Assembly: GCA_949358305.1 (NCBI GenBank)
Contig: OX442320.1
Location: 6,776,259 to 6,836,258 of the forward strand
Length of the DNA stretch: 60,000 nucleotides
Reading direction: 5' to 3'
DNA from: Strigamia acuminata
Lineage: Eukaryota; Arthropoda; Chilopoda; Geophilomorpha; Linotaeniidae
Made by a program: the position numbers and the translations under genes. Each line of letters starts with the position of its first letter. Position 1 is the stretch's first letter. Below are positions 11,348 through 25,600 of the stretch, one piece after another. A model generated the notes under the pieces. That model was not told where the DNA came from and made no database searches. It saw only the letters and a program-made list of their open reading frames with translations.

Positions 11348-14300
11348 ACCCACCGATGCAAATTCTTCTCCCAGAGTCTCGAACAAAACTACTTACCCCC
11401 AGAAATGGTCGTGACAAAGCGCAAGCACCCACAGAAAGCGCTTCGATCAATAACTCAAGACATGCCCCAAAAGAGAAGCAGAAGACGCATCGAAGCAAAC
11501 ACAAAAGAGACATCCTTTTTTTTTAATCAAAATTATGACATATGACAACGACGCTTTCTCAAAGCAAATTCCCAACCCATCACGAATTAAACCCGACGTA
11601 CTAAATCAATTACAACGAATAACTTAACCCGAGCCTTTTTGCCCTCGTCGGGCGTCGCTAGCCGAAAAATGTCATCGCACCTCTTCCTTTTATCACTCGA
11701 TGACTTAATACATCTCTCAGCCACAAGAGGGCATGACCAGCAGTAATTTGAGCTTAATTAGGGAAACACTATTTCATTATGCAAGCACGTGCGAGATGGC
11801 AAGTAATGGGCAAGCGACATGCCAAAGACGTTGCTTTTAATTGAGACCTGTCGCCATGGCTCTGTCAATGCAACCAAACTTCATTGTAAACTCGAGGATC
11901 GCAGGTGGTGTTGCAACTGCTTGAGTAATGACACATTGTGTAGCTTGGGGATTCCAAAGCTGTTCATTCGTGCCCTTTGACCCACACTGCGGCAACATGC
12001 ATAGTCAATAACATTTAACCAAAGACAAAAGGCGCACCGCAGCCCACTCTTATTCAAAAAGTCCCTGCTGGAGATTAAGTTAGGCTTCTCCGCAGTCTCC
12101 GTGTGCTGCGGTGTAGTGGCATTTTGCAAATAGCATTCGGTTTGTTGTTTGCATATCTCGAATGCGCATGCTCGGTTGTGCTATCGGCAAGAGTATCTGC
12201 GCTTTTGGTAATAGATTTTGTGGTAGTAGATAAGTGGACAAATGTCAACACTGTCGCACAATTGCGTTGATTTTAAGGTCAGTTTCAAAGGGTTGCACAA
12301 TTGCAGATAAATCATATCGAGTGATTTCATGTCACGTTTCAATCGTACAACCGCCATGTTTTATGGCTAAAGCCTAAAGGTTAAGGTATAAATATGGATT
12401 TAGTTTTGTTGGTGTTTCATTGAATCGGCTGCACTCCGAAGGGGAAAAAAATAGGGTTACGCGAATTGCCGAACACACAAAATATTAATTGTATGAATAA
12501 CAAATAAATGATGTTACTCTCCCATCCGTGCGGTAAATAATATTTTTTCCCATATAAACATTACTAAAAACAAGATGCGACTTAAAACCGAAGAAATTGC
12601 AAATATACCTCTAGTCTAGCCAATAAATGATGGGACTGGTGGTCAAGAGGGCAACTACTACTATTTAGGGTCGCCACCTATCGGTTTTTCTTCTTTAAAG
12701 TACTGAAATTGCACTAAAAATAACATCGTTTATTCTTTATTCATGCAATAAATAATTTTGCTTCATTACTTTGCAAAATTTGAAATTAAATCATTCCTAA
12801 CCCCATTTCTTTCCCCTTCAGAGTGTTGCAGATTCTACTAAATCCGACTAAATCCATATTAGTTTTTGAAGTGCTTGCAGTATGTTATTTTTTTGTTCTC
12901 TGCAATTAAAGGAAAGAGCGTGTAACAAAAACTGTATGCATTACTATTACACATCTCGCGTAGGAATACTAATTGGGATCTTGTGGAATTGAGAAGAGAT
13001 TTGCCAATTACTTTTCTACACGTTTTTCATGAATGAATTAAACGTACACGTGAGACGCATGCACGCAAAACTTGCACATATAAATCACAAAATTATATTC
13101 AAACAACTAATTAACCTAATTTCCAATAAAAAATTCTCCAAACACCAAATTTTCGAATTTCTCTACACATGTTTCAACTTCTCATCTCCCTTTCGCAATA
13201 AAACCCGAGCATTAGCAATAAAAAATTCATAGACCCTTAACCTACAAATAAAACAAAAAAAACATACTTCATATTGATTATTTGCCATAAACTAATAGAA
13301 TCATGCATACAACTTTCATTTTCCCTCCAAAACACATCACAGGTGCCCCTGTGAGGGCCAATGTAATTACCAGGTGTCTCAATCATCCTCATGTCGTTTA
13401 TCGGTTAATTATTCATAAAACGCGAAGAGAAACCGTAAAACCAGAACCCTCGACCTGCACGTGCGACTGCGAACCCATCAATACAAGGTCCACTAAATTC
13501 TCAGCTTTTCATCACATACAAAAAGTCAATTGTCCTTCCCAACATGTCGTCACACGTGCACATGTCAGTCCCACAAACTAGAGCCCTTGAATCAGGCTAT
13601 ATAAATGCCAAGAAAGAAAAGAAAAAAAACCTCTTTCAACCCTTAAACATCCTTTAATACCCTCATAAACTTCACCTCCATCTTCAGACTTATTTTTTCC
13701 CAAAAAGACAGTAAAAAGCAGACACATGGAAAACACTTGTGAAGAAATTGTCCGGCTCTTTTTTATCTTTCTTTTTATATTTCGCTTCTAATGAAGCCGT
13801 TGCACAATTTATTAATTCTTTAAAAATTGCCTCATAATTAATTATTTTCCATGCACCAATTTCATCCCTGATTCATTACTATAATTAAATTTTTACTGCT
13901 TAATGGCACTACTCAATTTGTAAGAGGCAGCCCAAACCGATTTGTTATCATCTTCAAGGGTTCATGTTTGCCCAAACTGCACATTAAATTTTATCTCAAA
14001 TGCAGAGATTTTAATTTTTTTTTTATTCGAATATATAAAGTTATGAATTAAGTAGAGCTCAAATCGCCAGCATCGAAACAGGTCGAACCATGCTATTACG
14101 AACACCAATTCCTCGTTGTAACTAGTTGCTTATCTGCCCTATATCTCCCATTGTAAATCACTTCACTAGCCGCATTCACAAACTAAAATATTTTGTGTTT
14201 TACTTCAATTTTAAAACAAAAATGACATCATGTCCTGTTTAAACCCATGTTAAAACTTAAAATACACGTAAACTAAAATTGTTATTTTTATTTTTGAACG

Positions 14301-16199
14301 CAGCTACCGTTAACGAATTCTCGACATTACGAACTGCTTTTTGCTCCCGCGACCTGTTCGCATTTCGCAATAGCGAGGTTCGACCTGTACTTACGATACC
14401 GGTAAGTGCTTTCGAACCATTCCGTAAAAAACGATGAAAAATTGGTTTTTATTCTTGTGTATACTAAAAGAACATCACAACATCTTCCGACATGTCTCGA
14501 TGGGCAAGATGTAGCGCAAAGTGGCACCCAAACTGACACTGCTGTTATTATTAGATTACATAGCTACAGGTCAAGTCTGCGAGAATATTCTTTATTTTTT
14601 GCCATTTCTCGCATTTCCAAACAAAAAAACCAAATTCCTACAAGGGAAACTGAACAAATCGATCGCTGCATCGTTCTTGATAATTTATAATGGGAAAATG
14701 ATGTCAAATTGCGAGGAAAAAGGAAATATTGCTCTTTCTGTTTCATCCAAATCGATCGCAACTATAAAATGAAATTCCTCCAGCTCAAGGCACCTCATTC
14801 TAACCCTATATATATCGCATGAGTTGATGAGTAACCAATCAATGTACACATATACAAAGTCAGCCATGTTTTATACAACCCATCTACTTTTAAAACCGTA
14901 CATTAAAGGTTTGTAGCAAGATGCCAGCCCAGCATTTTACCTATACTAATCAAATTCCGTCGTCTGACTTATTGATTTTGCCCTCATTTCAACGTTGCAA
15001 TTAAATATTATTAAAATTTCTCCTTAATGAATACCAGAAACTACAATTAACTCGATTAGTAAAGACTCGAAAGAGCAAATTTGACTCTTAACGAGTAAAA
15101 ATGTCGTGAAAACTGCCAAAAAATGGAAAATATTTTAGCACTTAACAACCTTCGTGCTGTTTTTGATACATTATTGCTGGTATAAATCAAAAAAATTGAT
15201 CAGAAGAGGAAAATAAGTGCGATAAATAGAAAAAATGATAATAAATGTCAGAAAAATTACTTTTATAAATAAATTATTGAATGGTCCGTTCGCCGATGCG
15301 ATTCAACCGGTGGAAATTAAATTTAGAGCATTAGTTAACGGTTTAAAATGGTAATTAAACGAGCGAGAATCCCTTCCATTATGCAGATTCGTAGCCGTTA
15401 GCTTAATAAATTAGAATGATTAAGTCAAGCATTCAACTATAAATTATTGCTCATGTCCCCCCGAACAAGACGCCAGATCAAGAACCCAAATCAATCAAAA
15501 ATGTAACGAATTTTTAAAGAAAAAATAAAAACAAAAAAATATATTTTTAAAAAAAAAAAAAAACATTGAGAATAAAATTTCTATGAAATTTATCGTCTTT
15601 CTTTGATTTTCCTCCCATTTTTTCTAACACTAGTCGTGCAGTGACGTCAATCGTTAAGCGGAACTTTCAATGAAACAATCTTTATAACAAAAATAAAAAA
15701 TTTAGTACAAAGCTTAGCTAAACATAGAAAGCCCGCAGAACATCAAACACAAATTCAATTATTAAATTTTAAAATAAAATAAAAAATCTAAAAAATAAAT
15801 ATATAAATTTTTTTTAAAAAATCAACGACGCATTATTGATCTTCTCGATTTTAATTCCCTCAAAAAATAACTAAACAAATAAAAATCTTTTATAAAAAAA
15901 AAAATGCCAACTTGATGATAATTCCACCGTACTTCCCCCAGTCCGCACAATTTGCCGAATTTATTGATCAGGAAGAAAAGCGAGCAACAAATTCCAACAA
16001 GATGCTCGTTAATAAGTGGCGGTAATTAAAATGGCGTAAACGAGGATGCAATTGCAATTTGCAAACTTTGCCCAATAATTGATCCATTCACTTGAGTTTC
16101 ATCTGACATTTAACCTAATTGTACGACAGCAGGAAATGGTATAAAATTGCAAAGCAACGGCGCACAAGCATAGGGTTTCCATTAAATGGACTCGTCTGC
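11348..16199. other. Gene-poor intergenic DNA upstream of the calexcitin-like gene
   Basis: AT-rich with many homopolymer tracts. I found no exon chain or RNA gene that I could support. Parts may be distal regulatory DNA or unannotated 5' exons of the downstream gene, but the sequence does not show this. Confidence 0.4.
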
Positions 16200-16343
16200 C
16201 TGGCCTCATGAGCGCTCCTTCCGACACCTGCACGCACGCGCCTGCGCCAAAGGCAGCGGCGCCCCAACTACAGCCCAACCCATCCCAGCCCTAGCTAGGG
16301 CGGGCAATTGGCGTGCTCGGACATCGCTACCAACTAAATAAAC
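16200..16343 (+). promoter_or_regulatory. Probable GC-rich promoter or 5' leader of the calexcitin-like gene
   Basis: This short stretch is far richer in G+C than the surrounding AT-rich DNA and contains CACGCACGCGCCTGCGCC and GCAGCGGCGCCCC. It ends directly at the start codon of the calexcitin-like gene. No clear TATA box is seen, so the transcription start cannot be placed. Confidence 0.4.
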
Positions 16344-19300
16344 ATGGGCAACTCGATGAACGTTCACTCCAACAACGCTTTGCAACTATCAGATTTTCAG
16401 AAAAGAAAGTTGCTCCACGAGTTTCATACTTTCTATGGTATGTACAACATTTTTCCTTCTTTTGTGTAACATCAAAAACTATCAAAAATGCTATCAACAT
16501 TTTTTTGTTGCCTTTTTTTCAATATTAGAAAAAAATAATTCAAAAATGCATTTTTTTTTCATTTTTTTTTAAATTTTTTTTTATGCAAAAATCATCAATC
16601 ATTTAAATTGACTTTTGGCTGCATTTAAAAAATATATTTTTTTTTTTAACTATTAAAAAGAAAAAAATTGGCATTTTATTTGCATTTAAAGAAGAAAAAA
16701 AAATTTTTTTATTATAAAATTTTGATTGATGGTTATTTCAGTATCGATTAATTAATTAAAAACCAAAATGAAATAATTAAATTGCTCAGAAAGAGAGGAA
16801 AAGTTCAGCGGAAAGAGTTTGCCATTTTGCTAATTGTAATTGCAAAGCATCAAAACAAAACAACAAACAGACAAACCGTGGAGGAAGTGGGAGTGATCAA
16901 TTCCGTAGATTACACTAAAACCAACATCAAAAAAACCAAATAAATAAATAAAAAGAGAAAAATAATGCTACAAAAACACCAGAGGTCCACGAACACTCGC
17001 AATTGGATATCTTTTAAAGCGATTGCCCTCCCAATGTTGTCAGACAACCGGAAATTGTCCAGTTCTTTTCTCCCCCCCACAAACAACCTTAAAAATCTTC
17101 TCTCAAACTCTGAACGAGACCAGAAATTGAATTAAGCTGCGACTTTTATTCCATCCCCCAAACGAGGCATCAGAAAACGCTACAGGTTGTCTATTTGGAA
17201 CGCAACCAAAAACTGCACCCCTTTTACACAACATTCGCATCTCTTTAACAATGGCGCTATAAATAATGAATCGTAATGAGCGACCTCTTTTAAAGTGCCA
17301 TTTTCAAAACAAATGAAAAAAAAATCGCGATTTAGCAATTTAATTACTAAAAAAAAAAATATTTTATTTAATTTTTTTAAATCCGAATTCCAATTCTTGT
17401 TAAAGGAAATGCACAGAATGAAAACAAAATTCTAAAAGACCACAAACAACAAATATTTCCAGCACGAACGAGCAAATTTTCCACCAAATTGATATTAACA
17501 CTTTGTAAAAATCTCGGCAACTTGGTCATTTAACACAAGGTCCAAATTAACAAATAATTAAAACCATAAAAATGCTCATTTTGCAGGGCACATCCAGATC
17601 CGCCCATTTCTATCAACAAGTCTCCTTTAATGTCGTTCAAACAAAGCAGATTAGCAATGGTTATTGTCTCCGAACACAAATCTCTCGTTCTTTAGTTCAG
17701 ACCAAAGCGTGAAAGCACAAGATAAACAATTGTAGCGTAAGAATGCTTAGCTTTGCTCCATCGCGCACGACATGGCCTGTATGTTAAATTTACATTACCC
17801 AAACCCTTTTATTTATTTATACTCATGAGGAGGACTGGCAAAGAGGTTCAAAACTTGCAATCCCGGGTTTTACCGCTTCTTCGGCTCCAAAGAGAATACT
17901 CTAGTACTCACACGCACAAAAAAATAGAAAAATAGAAAAACCTTTTCTCGCTTTTCCTAAGAATGAGTGACTTATCAAACTTTGCACTTACTTTGCTGCC
18001 ATTATACGGAATTTCAACGTCAGCCTTAAATTAACCAATCGATTCGCACCTAATTGACACAAAACAAAAACGAAAACGACAAACACTCTCCCCGTTTTTA
18101 TCGCACTCTTTGTCCGCTTTGTCTCTCGACGTTTCCTCACTTATTCCAACAAATACTCGCTACATCTACTCAACTCAAGTGCGATAATTAATTTAATTCT
18201 GCAAACTAACTTTCCCGGTGTATTTTATGATTACCTTCCTGTTGCCGTAGTTATTTTTATGATCGGATGTTCCGTTGTAGAGTTGTCGGCTGAAACCATT
18301 GTGCTTTTGTACTGTACCGCTTTAGCAACGCCAATAGGGACCCCGAACCAACCAGTAATTCTAAACAAATATCACCAGTGGCATAGCAATCGAGGGATAT
18401 AGCGCGTGCGGTTAACACTGGCCATCCTATGGGACCAAGGATAGACAAAACATTTTAATTTTAATATCGGCGCAGGTATCGGTATCGGCCGATATTCGGT
18501 TGCGGATTATCGGTATTGGCGATACTGCAAAATATCGATATCGGTCAAAGTCTACTTTAATATTAAGGAGGAAAAGCGAAAAGAAAACAAAAAGGACATC
18601 ATTTCACATTTGCCACGCTTGCATAAGCTCGTGGTGTTAAACCCTAGGTGCGAATGGATCGCAAAACTGCTACCGAAGCATGTCGCATCAACTTTGTGCT
18701 AAGTATTAAGGCGAAAATCATAGAAAAATGGAGGGATTAGAAGGCGATATCCCTAGTACAGCTTTTTATGTGCTGCAACGCGGCATTTTTTCGATAATAA
18801 AACATTTTACACCGATGCAAACTCACAATTCTTGACTTTATTGTAAAAATATCTAGAATTTCTTATTCCAATAACTTTTTCTCTCTCGCTAGCCATGCAT
18901 ACTAAAGGCTCGGGACACTGAACTTCGCAAACAGCTGTTACTGTCAACTTGAGCACCATTTCTTGACTATTAATTGAATATTTCAGCCAGAAAGAAAAAG
19001 AACAAAATTTTTTCCTCATTTTAGTGTGAGGGAACATCTGGTGCGGCTTTTATGAGTTGCAGAAGCATGCAATTCACTCCCGACGTATACGGCGCTAAAG
19101 TCACGAACGATTGTTTACATGCAGCTTAATTGCACGCGAGTCGATGGACTTAAACGGCGTTTAGCAATCGGATCATTAAGAATTATTTAAACCAACTTGC
19201 TAATTAAATTCCTGAAGGATTCAATGTGTACGTTGCGACATCACGCGCGGTAACAAATCTCCTCGGAACACCACATACATTTCAATGCTTTTTTTATTTG

Positions 19301-22300
19301 CCTTCGCAAAATTGCTTAAGTGGTAATCAATCTCTGCACGAGTCATTACGACAGTAATTTCTATCATTCACGTTGATTCGTCATTAAAAAGAGTGATTTA
19401 TAACGCTAAAAATGCGTTTCGCGAGTCCAAAGTGACAGAAATTGAACTTTTGTTTACTCGTAAACAAACACTAAATCACTGCACGTTTATTCACGTCGTA
19501 ATGTACGGCTACGCAGCCACAATCATACATAATTACAGCCCTTATTAAGCATTAACACAGTCTGCGCATTGTAGAATCAATCAAAATTAAAGTTACGTCC
19601 TGAAGACTGAAATAATAATAGATAAAATTACCGAGCCTTCCCACATGAATCAAAATCGAATTACAAATGTATTCGATGCGAAAACAACATTTTCGTAATT
19701 AAATTCGCAATGTTTACCAAAATTTCATCAAATTTTTATCACTCTATTCGTACCCGGCGAGAAACAAATCGTTAATTCCTATAATAGACCCATTTTTGAC
19801 CATTTTTGACCACAATCACGCTCGAAAACGATCTTATCGAGCGGAAACATCGCCATTCGAGTGCGCTTTAGGAGCAAGTGCGAATTCACAAAGTGATATC
19901 CGACTTTAAAATTAGAAAATTATAAAGTTTTCGCATTAAAACTGATCCAACAGATAACATCTTTCATTGCTACTCAAACTCCATTGTCCTCCCCTCCAGG
20001 AATAGATATCGATTATCGAACATGTCTGAAAACACGTGCGTCAACTACAACACACGATTGAATGAAAAAAGACGAAATTCCTCTGCCATCGTGTTTTTAT
20101 TTACCATTTTTGTCCCCAATTAGCGCCAAACTGCCCTCAAACTTTCTCCTTTCACTAATTCGATAAAAAGAGACCGGAAATCGCCTCCAAACACATTTTC
20201 CCCCTTTTTTTAAAAAAACCTATGTGCGTTGATGTCGGCGAGTGGACATTTGAGACAGGCCCATTAACCTTTGTCATCACTCGCGACATGTGCGCTTACA
20301 TTGGCCACTTACTTCCAAATTTTCGATTGACAGACCACGAAATGACCAGCACATGCAATGAGTTTCCGGCTGAAGAGCTGTTGGAGAACAATTGGCGCCA
20401 GTTGCACTTGTATTCACAATCTAGAAAAGAAAAAAAACATTTATTTTTTTTTACAAATATGTAGCGACGAGAATACAATGCTCACGTCACAATCAATCAC
20501 AATAATTCGTCCCTTTGTTGTATTTTTCTTCAATCCCTTCTTAGGAAATCTTTTTCAATAGCTGTGAGCACAGCACATATTGATTTTGTACCTTTCAACC
20601 ACAGCTGCACAAGCCATTAAAGAAAACCACACAATGGGGTTTCAACAAGTTGAGAAATGCATACCACGAAATAAGCATTTTCTAATTCTCATTCTTCTCA
20701 TTTAGATCTGAATAAAGATGGCATCATCGAATGGAAGGACTTCAGCATGGCTAAAGACGTGAGTTTCCGTGTAATTAATCAAACTGTGCCCGTTCAATGG
20801 GTTTCAATCACCTGAAATATTCATTCAAAACCATTTTCCACTCCTCGATAATGTTGTTTTCCAAGATTTTCAAGGGAATCTCTCTATCGGTCGTCTCCGT
20901 CGGGGATTTGGGCCGCCATTAAATGTTGGGCCGCGGTCGTTTTGAGCTCTTAAAACAAGCAGTAAAAATCACCGTAAATTAAAAATTGATCAACGTTAAG
21001 AAGATTCCGATCCGTACCTCAGTTTCTAGTGGAAAAAGTGCATTTTATTTTTAGTATTTTAGTTGCCCCCATCTTAAATGATCGATAACGAATAACGACG
21101 ACCTCGTTTTCGATCATCTCTCGGAGGCAGCGCCGTAACCGTGATTTCCGCGCTCATTTTCCTTTAAAACGAGCTTTAACGGGAATAAAATTTGAATTTC
21201 GTGTTAAAAAATTTACTCTGGCACGTAAAACTCGGTTTATAACGCATAACTTTTCCATTTACGACTATTACCTAAAGACAAAAACGTAATACGGCGCTCA
21301 ACCATAATACGGCGCTCCTGTACCCAAGCGCTTTATCTCGTTGCAATTATATTACGAACAAATAAAATAGAACGTATTTTTTTTGAAAATAGAAAAAAAA
21401 TTCGGCTTTTCATATAAGGCATTTTGTAAATAATAAATATAAAAATAAATCGGCTTTTGCTAAGCATTTTATCACGTTCGCGATGACGTCACGACGTTCC
21501 AGAATTTCCTTCGCCGCTATAACATTGCTCAGTGTCAAACTCAATAAGCCTATCGATTTTCATCTATTCCGAGATATCCCCTCGAGTTTTCTTCAAAGCC
21601 CCAATCTATCATTGTTTAGATTTCGAGCAACGAACTTAAAGTCTTTTCAACACTTCCCATTTGTCCCGTCGTTAACAATATAACAATCCAAATCGACCTC
21701 CCAAGCGCCGTTTCTTAAAACGCAAAAATCTCTTGATCCTAACTACCTTTTAACCTCGTCAATTTGCATGAGTCTTATCCCCTAAAACATTCTGCTTTAC
21801 TCGAGTTCCAGCAGAAGAAAACACACAAGACGAGCGCATTTGAATCTGCAAAGACGATGCTTTCAAACGGATCAAAAACGTTAAATAATTAATGAATAAC
21901 GTCGCAGAATTTGAAATTTAAATCGGAAAAATAAAATTTCATTAAATAAAAACCTTTCCACGATAAAATATTAACATTAGCATGCGCAAAACGAGTTAAA
22001 TTGTTACATTGCGCGTGTTACAATTGATTACAAACTAAGACAATTTACTGACGTGTATTAAAGGAAATAAATTAAAAATTGCAGTGTTTCATATTTGAGT
22101 ATTCACCCTCTGTATACGTCAAAAGCAAATTGCGCCGTACTTACCATTATACTTGACTATACACCCCGACTAGTTGCGCTATTATTAATTAATTAACAGA
22201 GTCCTGATGCTTACCTAATGGTGTATTCCTCTCAGAACATTTGCATGCTGAACGGATGGGTCCCAGGCAGCAAAAAACACCAAGAAACGAGTGCGCTTTT

Positions 22301-24628
22301 CAAAGATATTTGGACCTCTTTGTGTCGATCAGCAGACCGCAATCAGGACGACCAAATAACCGCTGACGAGTGGGTGAGCAATTTAACGCGTCATTTCACC
22401 AAATCTAAACAGATAAATTTAAAGAAAAAAAAATTATTTATTACGGACTATTTTTTTTCTCACGTTTGTTTATCATTTTCTGACATTTTCCGTCCATTGA
22501 GAATAAAAAATTACACGCGTGTTGAAAAATATGCCCGATTTCCCATCCATTACACTTTATCACGCCTTCACGCAATGCTTTCGCGCAATGCTTGAAGCCC
22601 ACTTTTTATTATGTGGGGCAGTAGTCAATGGGGATTCTCACAGGCGCGTATTCAACACCTGTTCGGTGCAGATAGGTTTCACACTTGCGGCTTTAAATTA
22701 CTTTTCTAAACTTTTCATTCACATATTGATGATTTTAAAAAAAAAATAGGAAAGAAAAATTCCATTTTCTTTTTATTTAGATTCATTAAGCGGGCTTTTA
22801 ATGCTTGATTTGCTCGTTCGTGTCAATTGGCGTGGAAAAAAATAACGCATTACACAGTGTAATTCCCGAGCAAATCTACTTAGCGCACACTAGAATAAGC
22901 ACAAACAATTTTTTTTTTTTTTTTAAATTATAAATTTTTTTTTCTATTTTCTTTTTGTGTAACAAGAAAAAAAAATCTTGTTAAGGGTTCTCCATTATCA
23001 ACAGCCGCGCAATATAATGCAAAACTATGGACAGGACTTTAACAAGATCACAACCTCGTCCAAATTGTTACCTGCAAATTGAATTCGAGTTGAGGAAATT
23101 AAATTAACTTTGTAAAACGATTCCATTTTGCCGCGCGCTTATTATGATGGAGCGTGTTTAGCATTTTGCATTTCTTTTTTCTCTTTTCAGATTTCCATGT
23201 GGCAGCAATTTCATAAATTGTGTTGCCGCAGAGAAACGCAAGAACTTCCAAGTTGGCTCAGTAACTACATGCAGTATCGGTTCAATATGTACGACCGTAC
23301 AGGTATGCATCGTGTTCATACATGCACCCGTCGAGAATTATTAAATTTTCCCATACAAATTTAATTCAATCTTGAAAATGCACCTGCCTTTGTTTAAATC
23401 GATCCGAATTTTAAAAGCAAACATTAAATATACAATATTTAAAGATTCTCCACAACATCAATTTTGTCCACGCACATTTTTCGTGACACCGCTCAAATTT
23501 ATATGCAAATTCACACGTTTTGTCATATGGCGGCGGCGGTTACCTTTTCGAGCGGATAAATCTTGACTGTAGCTGCGACCACGGCGAGATTCAAATGTCA
23601 TCTACAAAATAAAAATAAATAAAATTAATCGGTGCTTCTGAAACTGCCAAAAAAGCTCTTATTAAGCGCGGTATAGAGTACAGCGCGGCTGCAAAGTAAA
23701 AAAATGCATTTTTTAAGTCCAAAAATCTATTTTTAAGTCCAAAAATGCGTTTTTAAGTCCAAAAATGCATTTTTAAGTCCAAAAATGCATTTTTAAGTCC
23801 AAAAATGCGTTTTTACGTTCCAAAAATGCATTTTTAAGTGCTAAAATTGCATTTTTAAGTGCTAAAATTGCATTTTTAAGTGCTAAAATTGCATTTTTAA
23901 GTGCTAAAATGGCATTTTAAGATGTAGAATGCACTTTTATGTGCGTTTTAACGTTAAAATGGAGGACTGGCAGGCTCTTGCTGATTTGTGCTGGTCCACG
24001 AACCACAGTTTGACAACTAGAGGTCTACAAAATCAAAATTAAAATGAAATAAATAACAAATTATGGAAAAATATTAAATATACAATAAAAACTAACATTT
24101 TTAGACGTCAATTTAGACATTATTATTATTAAATAGATAAATAAATAAAATATTATTCATTATGGAGTTGAAATGTCATCAATAAATATTTATAATTTGT
24201 AAAATACATGAAATTTGTACAGGTGATGGTGTGATTGATTGCGAAGAGTTTGTGTATGTAGTCACTCGGCTCGGAATCCCAGAAAAAGATGCTCGCCAAG
24301 CTTACTTGATATTTACCGAGGTACGTTCCCAATTTGATTTATTAGTTTATGTTGCCTGCGAATTTAAGTGCAGACTCGATTTTTAATTCGTTTGAGCACG
24401 TTCTCTGCGCTGAAAGGCAATTTGTTCTGCTCAAATTGTGTTTTAAACATTGTATGACGTCATACGTTGGAAGCCATTTTGGAAAGTTTATGTCTTTGTT
24501 CCGATTGATTGCAGACCAACACCAAAGACGTGGATTTTGAATATTTTAGCAAATTAGTTGCTGAATACTACCTGTCGAACGACCCTGCCTCGCTCGGCAA
24601 CTTTATCACCGGCAAACTTAACATTTAG
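16344..24628 (+). CDS. Cex: Calexcitin-like EF-hand calcium-binding protein
   Basis: Six exons (16344-16437, 20706-20758, 22236-22373, 23191-23302, 24223-24320, 24515-24628) join in frame into 202 residues, close to the usual length of calexcitins. The N-terminus carries QLSDFQKRKLLHEFHTFY, matching the start of squid and insect calexcitins. EF-hand 1 is DLNKDGIIEWKDF at about 32-44, EF-hand 2 is DRNQDDQITADEW, EF-hand 3 is DRTGDGVIDCEEF across the exon 4/5 join, and a degenerate fourth hand follows. The C-terminus GNFITGKLNI is family-typical. Calexcitins are cytosolic, mainly neuronal, Ca2+ sensors of the sarcoplasmic calcium-binding protein group. Intron 1 is 4.3 kb; intron 4 contains a minisatellite. 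All introns are GT-AG. The assignment is firm; the precise paralogue is less so. Confidence 0.9.
18455..18550. repeat. TATCGG-rich repeat in intron 1
   Basis: A cluster of TATCGG/CCGATA words, including GGTATCGGTATCGGCCGATA, lies inside the first intron of the calexcitin-like gene. It is partly self-complementary and may be a fragment of a small transposon. No target duplication was identified. Confidence 0.35.
23695..23930. repeat. Intronic minisatellite, about 20 bp unit
   Basis: About eleven copies of TTTTTAAGTCCAAAAATGCA and a second variant, TTTTTAAGTGCTAAAATTGCA, lie in intron 4 of the calexcitin-like gene. The two variants form separate blocks, which suggests expansion in two steps. 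There is no reading-frame effect because the array is intronic. Confidence 0.85.
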
Positions 24629-24632
24629 ATTT

Positions 24633-24638
24633 AATAAA
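24633..24638 (+). terminator. Polyadenylation signal of the calexcitin-like gene
   Basis: AATAAA lies five bases after the stop codon, which implies a very short 3' untranslated region. Confidence 0.55.
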
Positions 24639-25600
24639 AGGAATTGTAAAGGAAAAACTCAGATTGATGACCGTTGCATTTCTTGTGTCGATTTAATTTA
24701 AACCAATTTGCGATTTTTATGATGCTTTCTTGAAACCTTTCACTAAAAAAAAAAAAATGCTTTTCTTATCAAAATTTGTGGTCTTTGTCCGAGTTAGTCC
24801 TAATACAATCAATATCTATTTTCATTCCATATTTCTAATGAATATTGTTTAGAAAAATAAAAACAAACCCTATTTCTCTATGAATGCTTACACTTTAAAC
24901 CCTTGCTTGTAAAACATTTTATCTGCTAATAAATTTTCTTTTACTATGCTTTCTATCATGTTCAATTTGCCTCGATTGTGATTAATAATAATACATACCC
25001 AACACATCATCTTTATGGAGGTTGTGAATGTTTCATATTCGCGCCTTTATCGAATGACGTCAGACGTTGTAGCACCATCTGTAGGCAAACGGTAAAAGTA
25101 GAATATCTGCAATAAACTTAGTAATGATTTTATTTAAACGTAAACGAACGGTGTAAATACCTTTTGAATAAATTATTATTTATATCCCATTAATTTAAAC
25201 GTATAGAAACCCGTTCGTTATTCTGTCGGTCGGGATTGAAGCGGGTTATGGTTGACTCAAGTTCCATTTGTTTCCATCGCATCGCATCCTCTCGCCTAAA
25301 TACAGACTTATACCTGACAGTAATTTAATTTAACTTTACGATATCGTTAAATCAGTAAAAATATCAAATTTTTGTCTCGTCATTTTGCCGATCAAAAAAT
25401 CTCCTTATTTCTAAAAATATTCCACGATATTAAAAAAATTAATAAAAATAAAAATACGTGTCGCGCTGCAGCTAGCGGAATACAATAGCCGCTTCCGCCA
25501 ACCGCTTGGCCATCCAACCTAAATCCGTAAGTTGTAATAATCATTGCAAATTACCGTAACGACAATAACGTTTTGTTTCTTTTAATTACAAGCGACATCA
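24639..25600. other. Intergenic between the calexcitin-like gene and DENR
   Basis: Mostly AT-rich and apparently non-coding. The more GC-rich stretch near 25460-25520 is a plausible promoter and 5' leader for DENR, but no core element is distinct. Confidence 0.4.
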
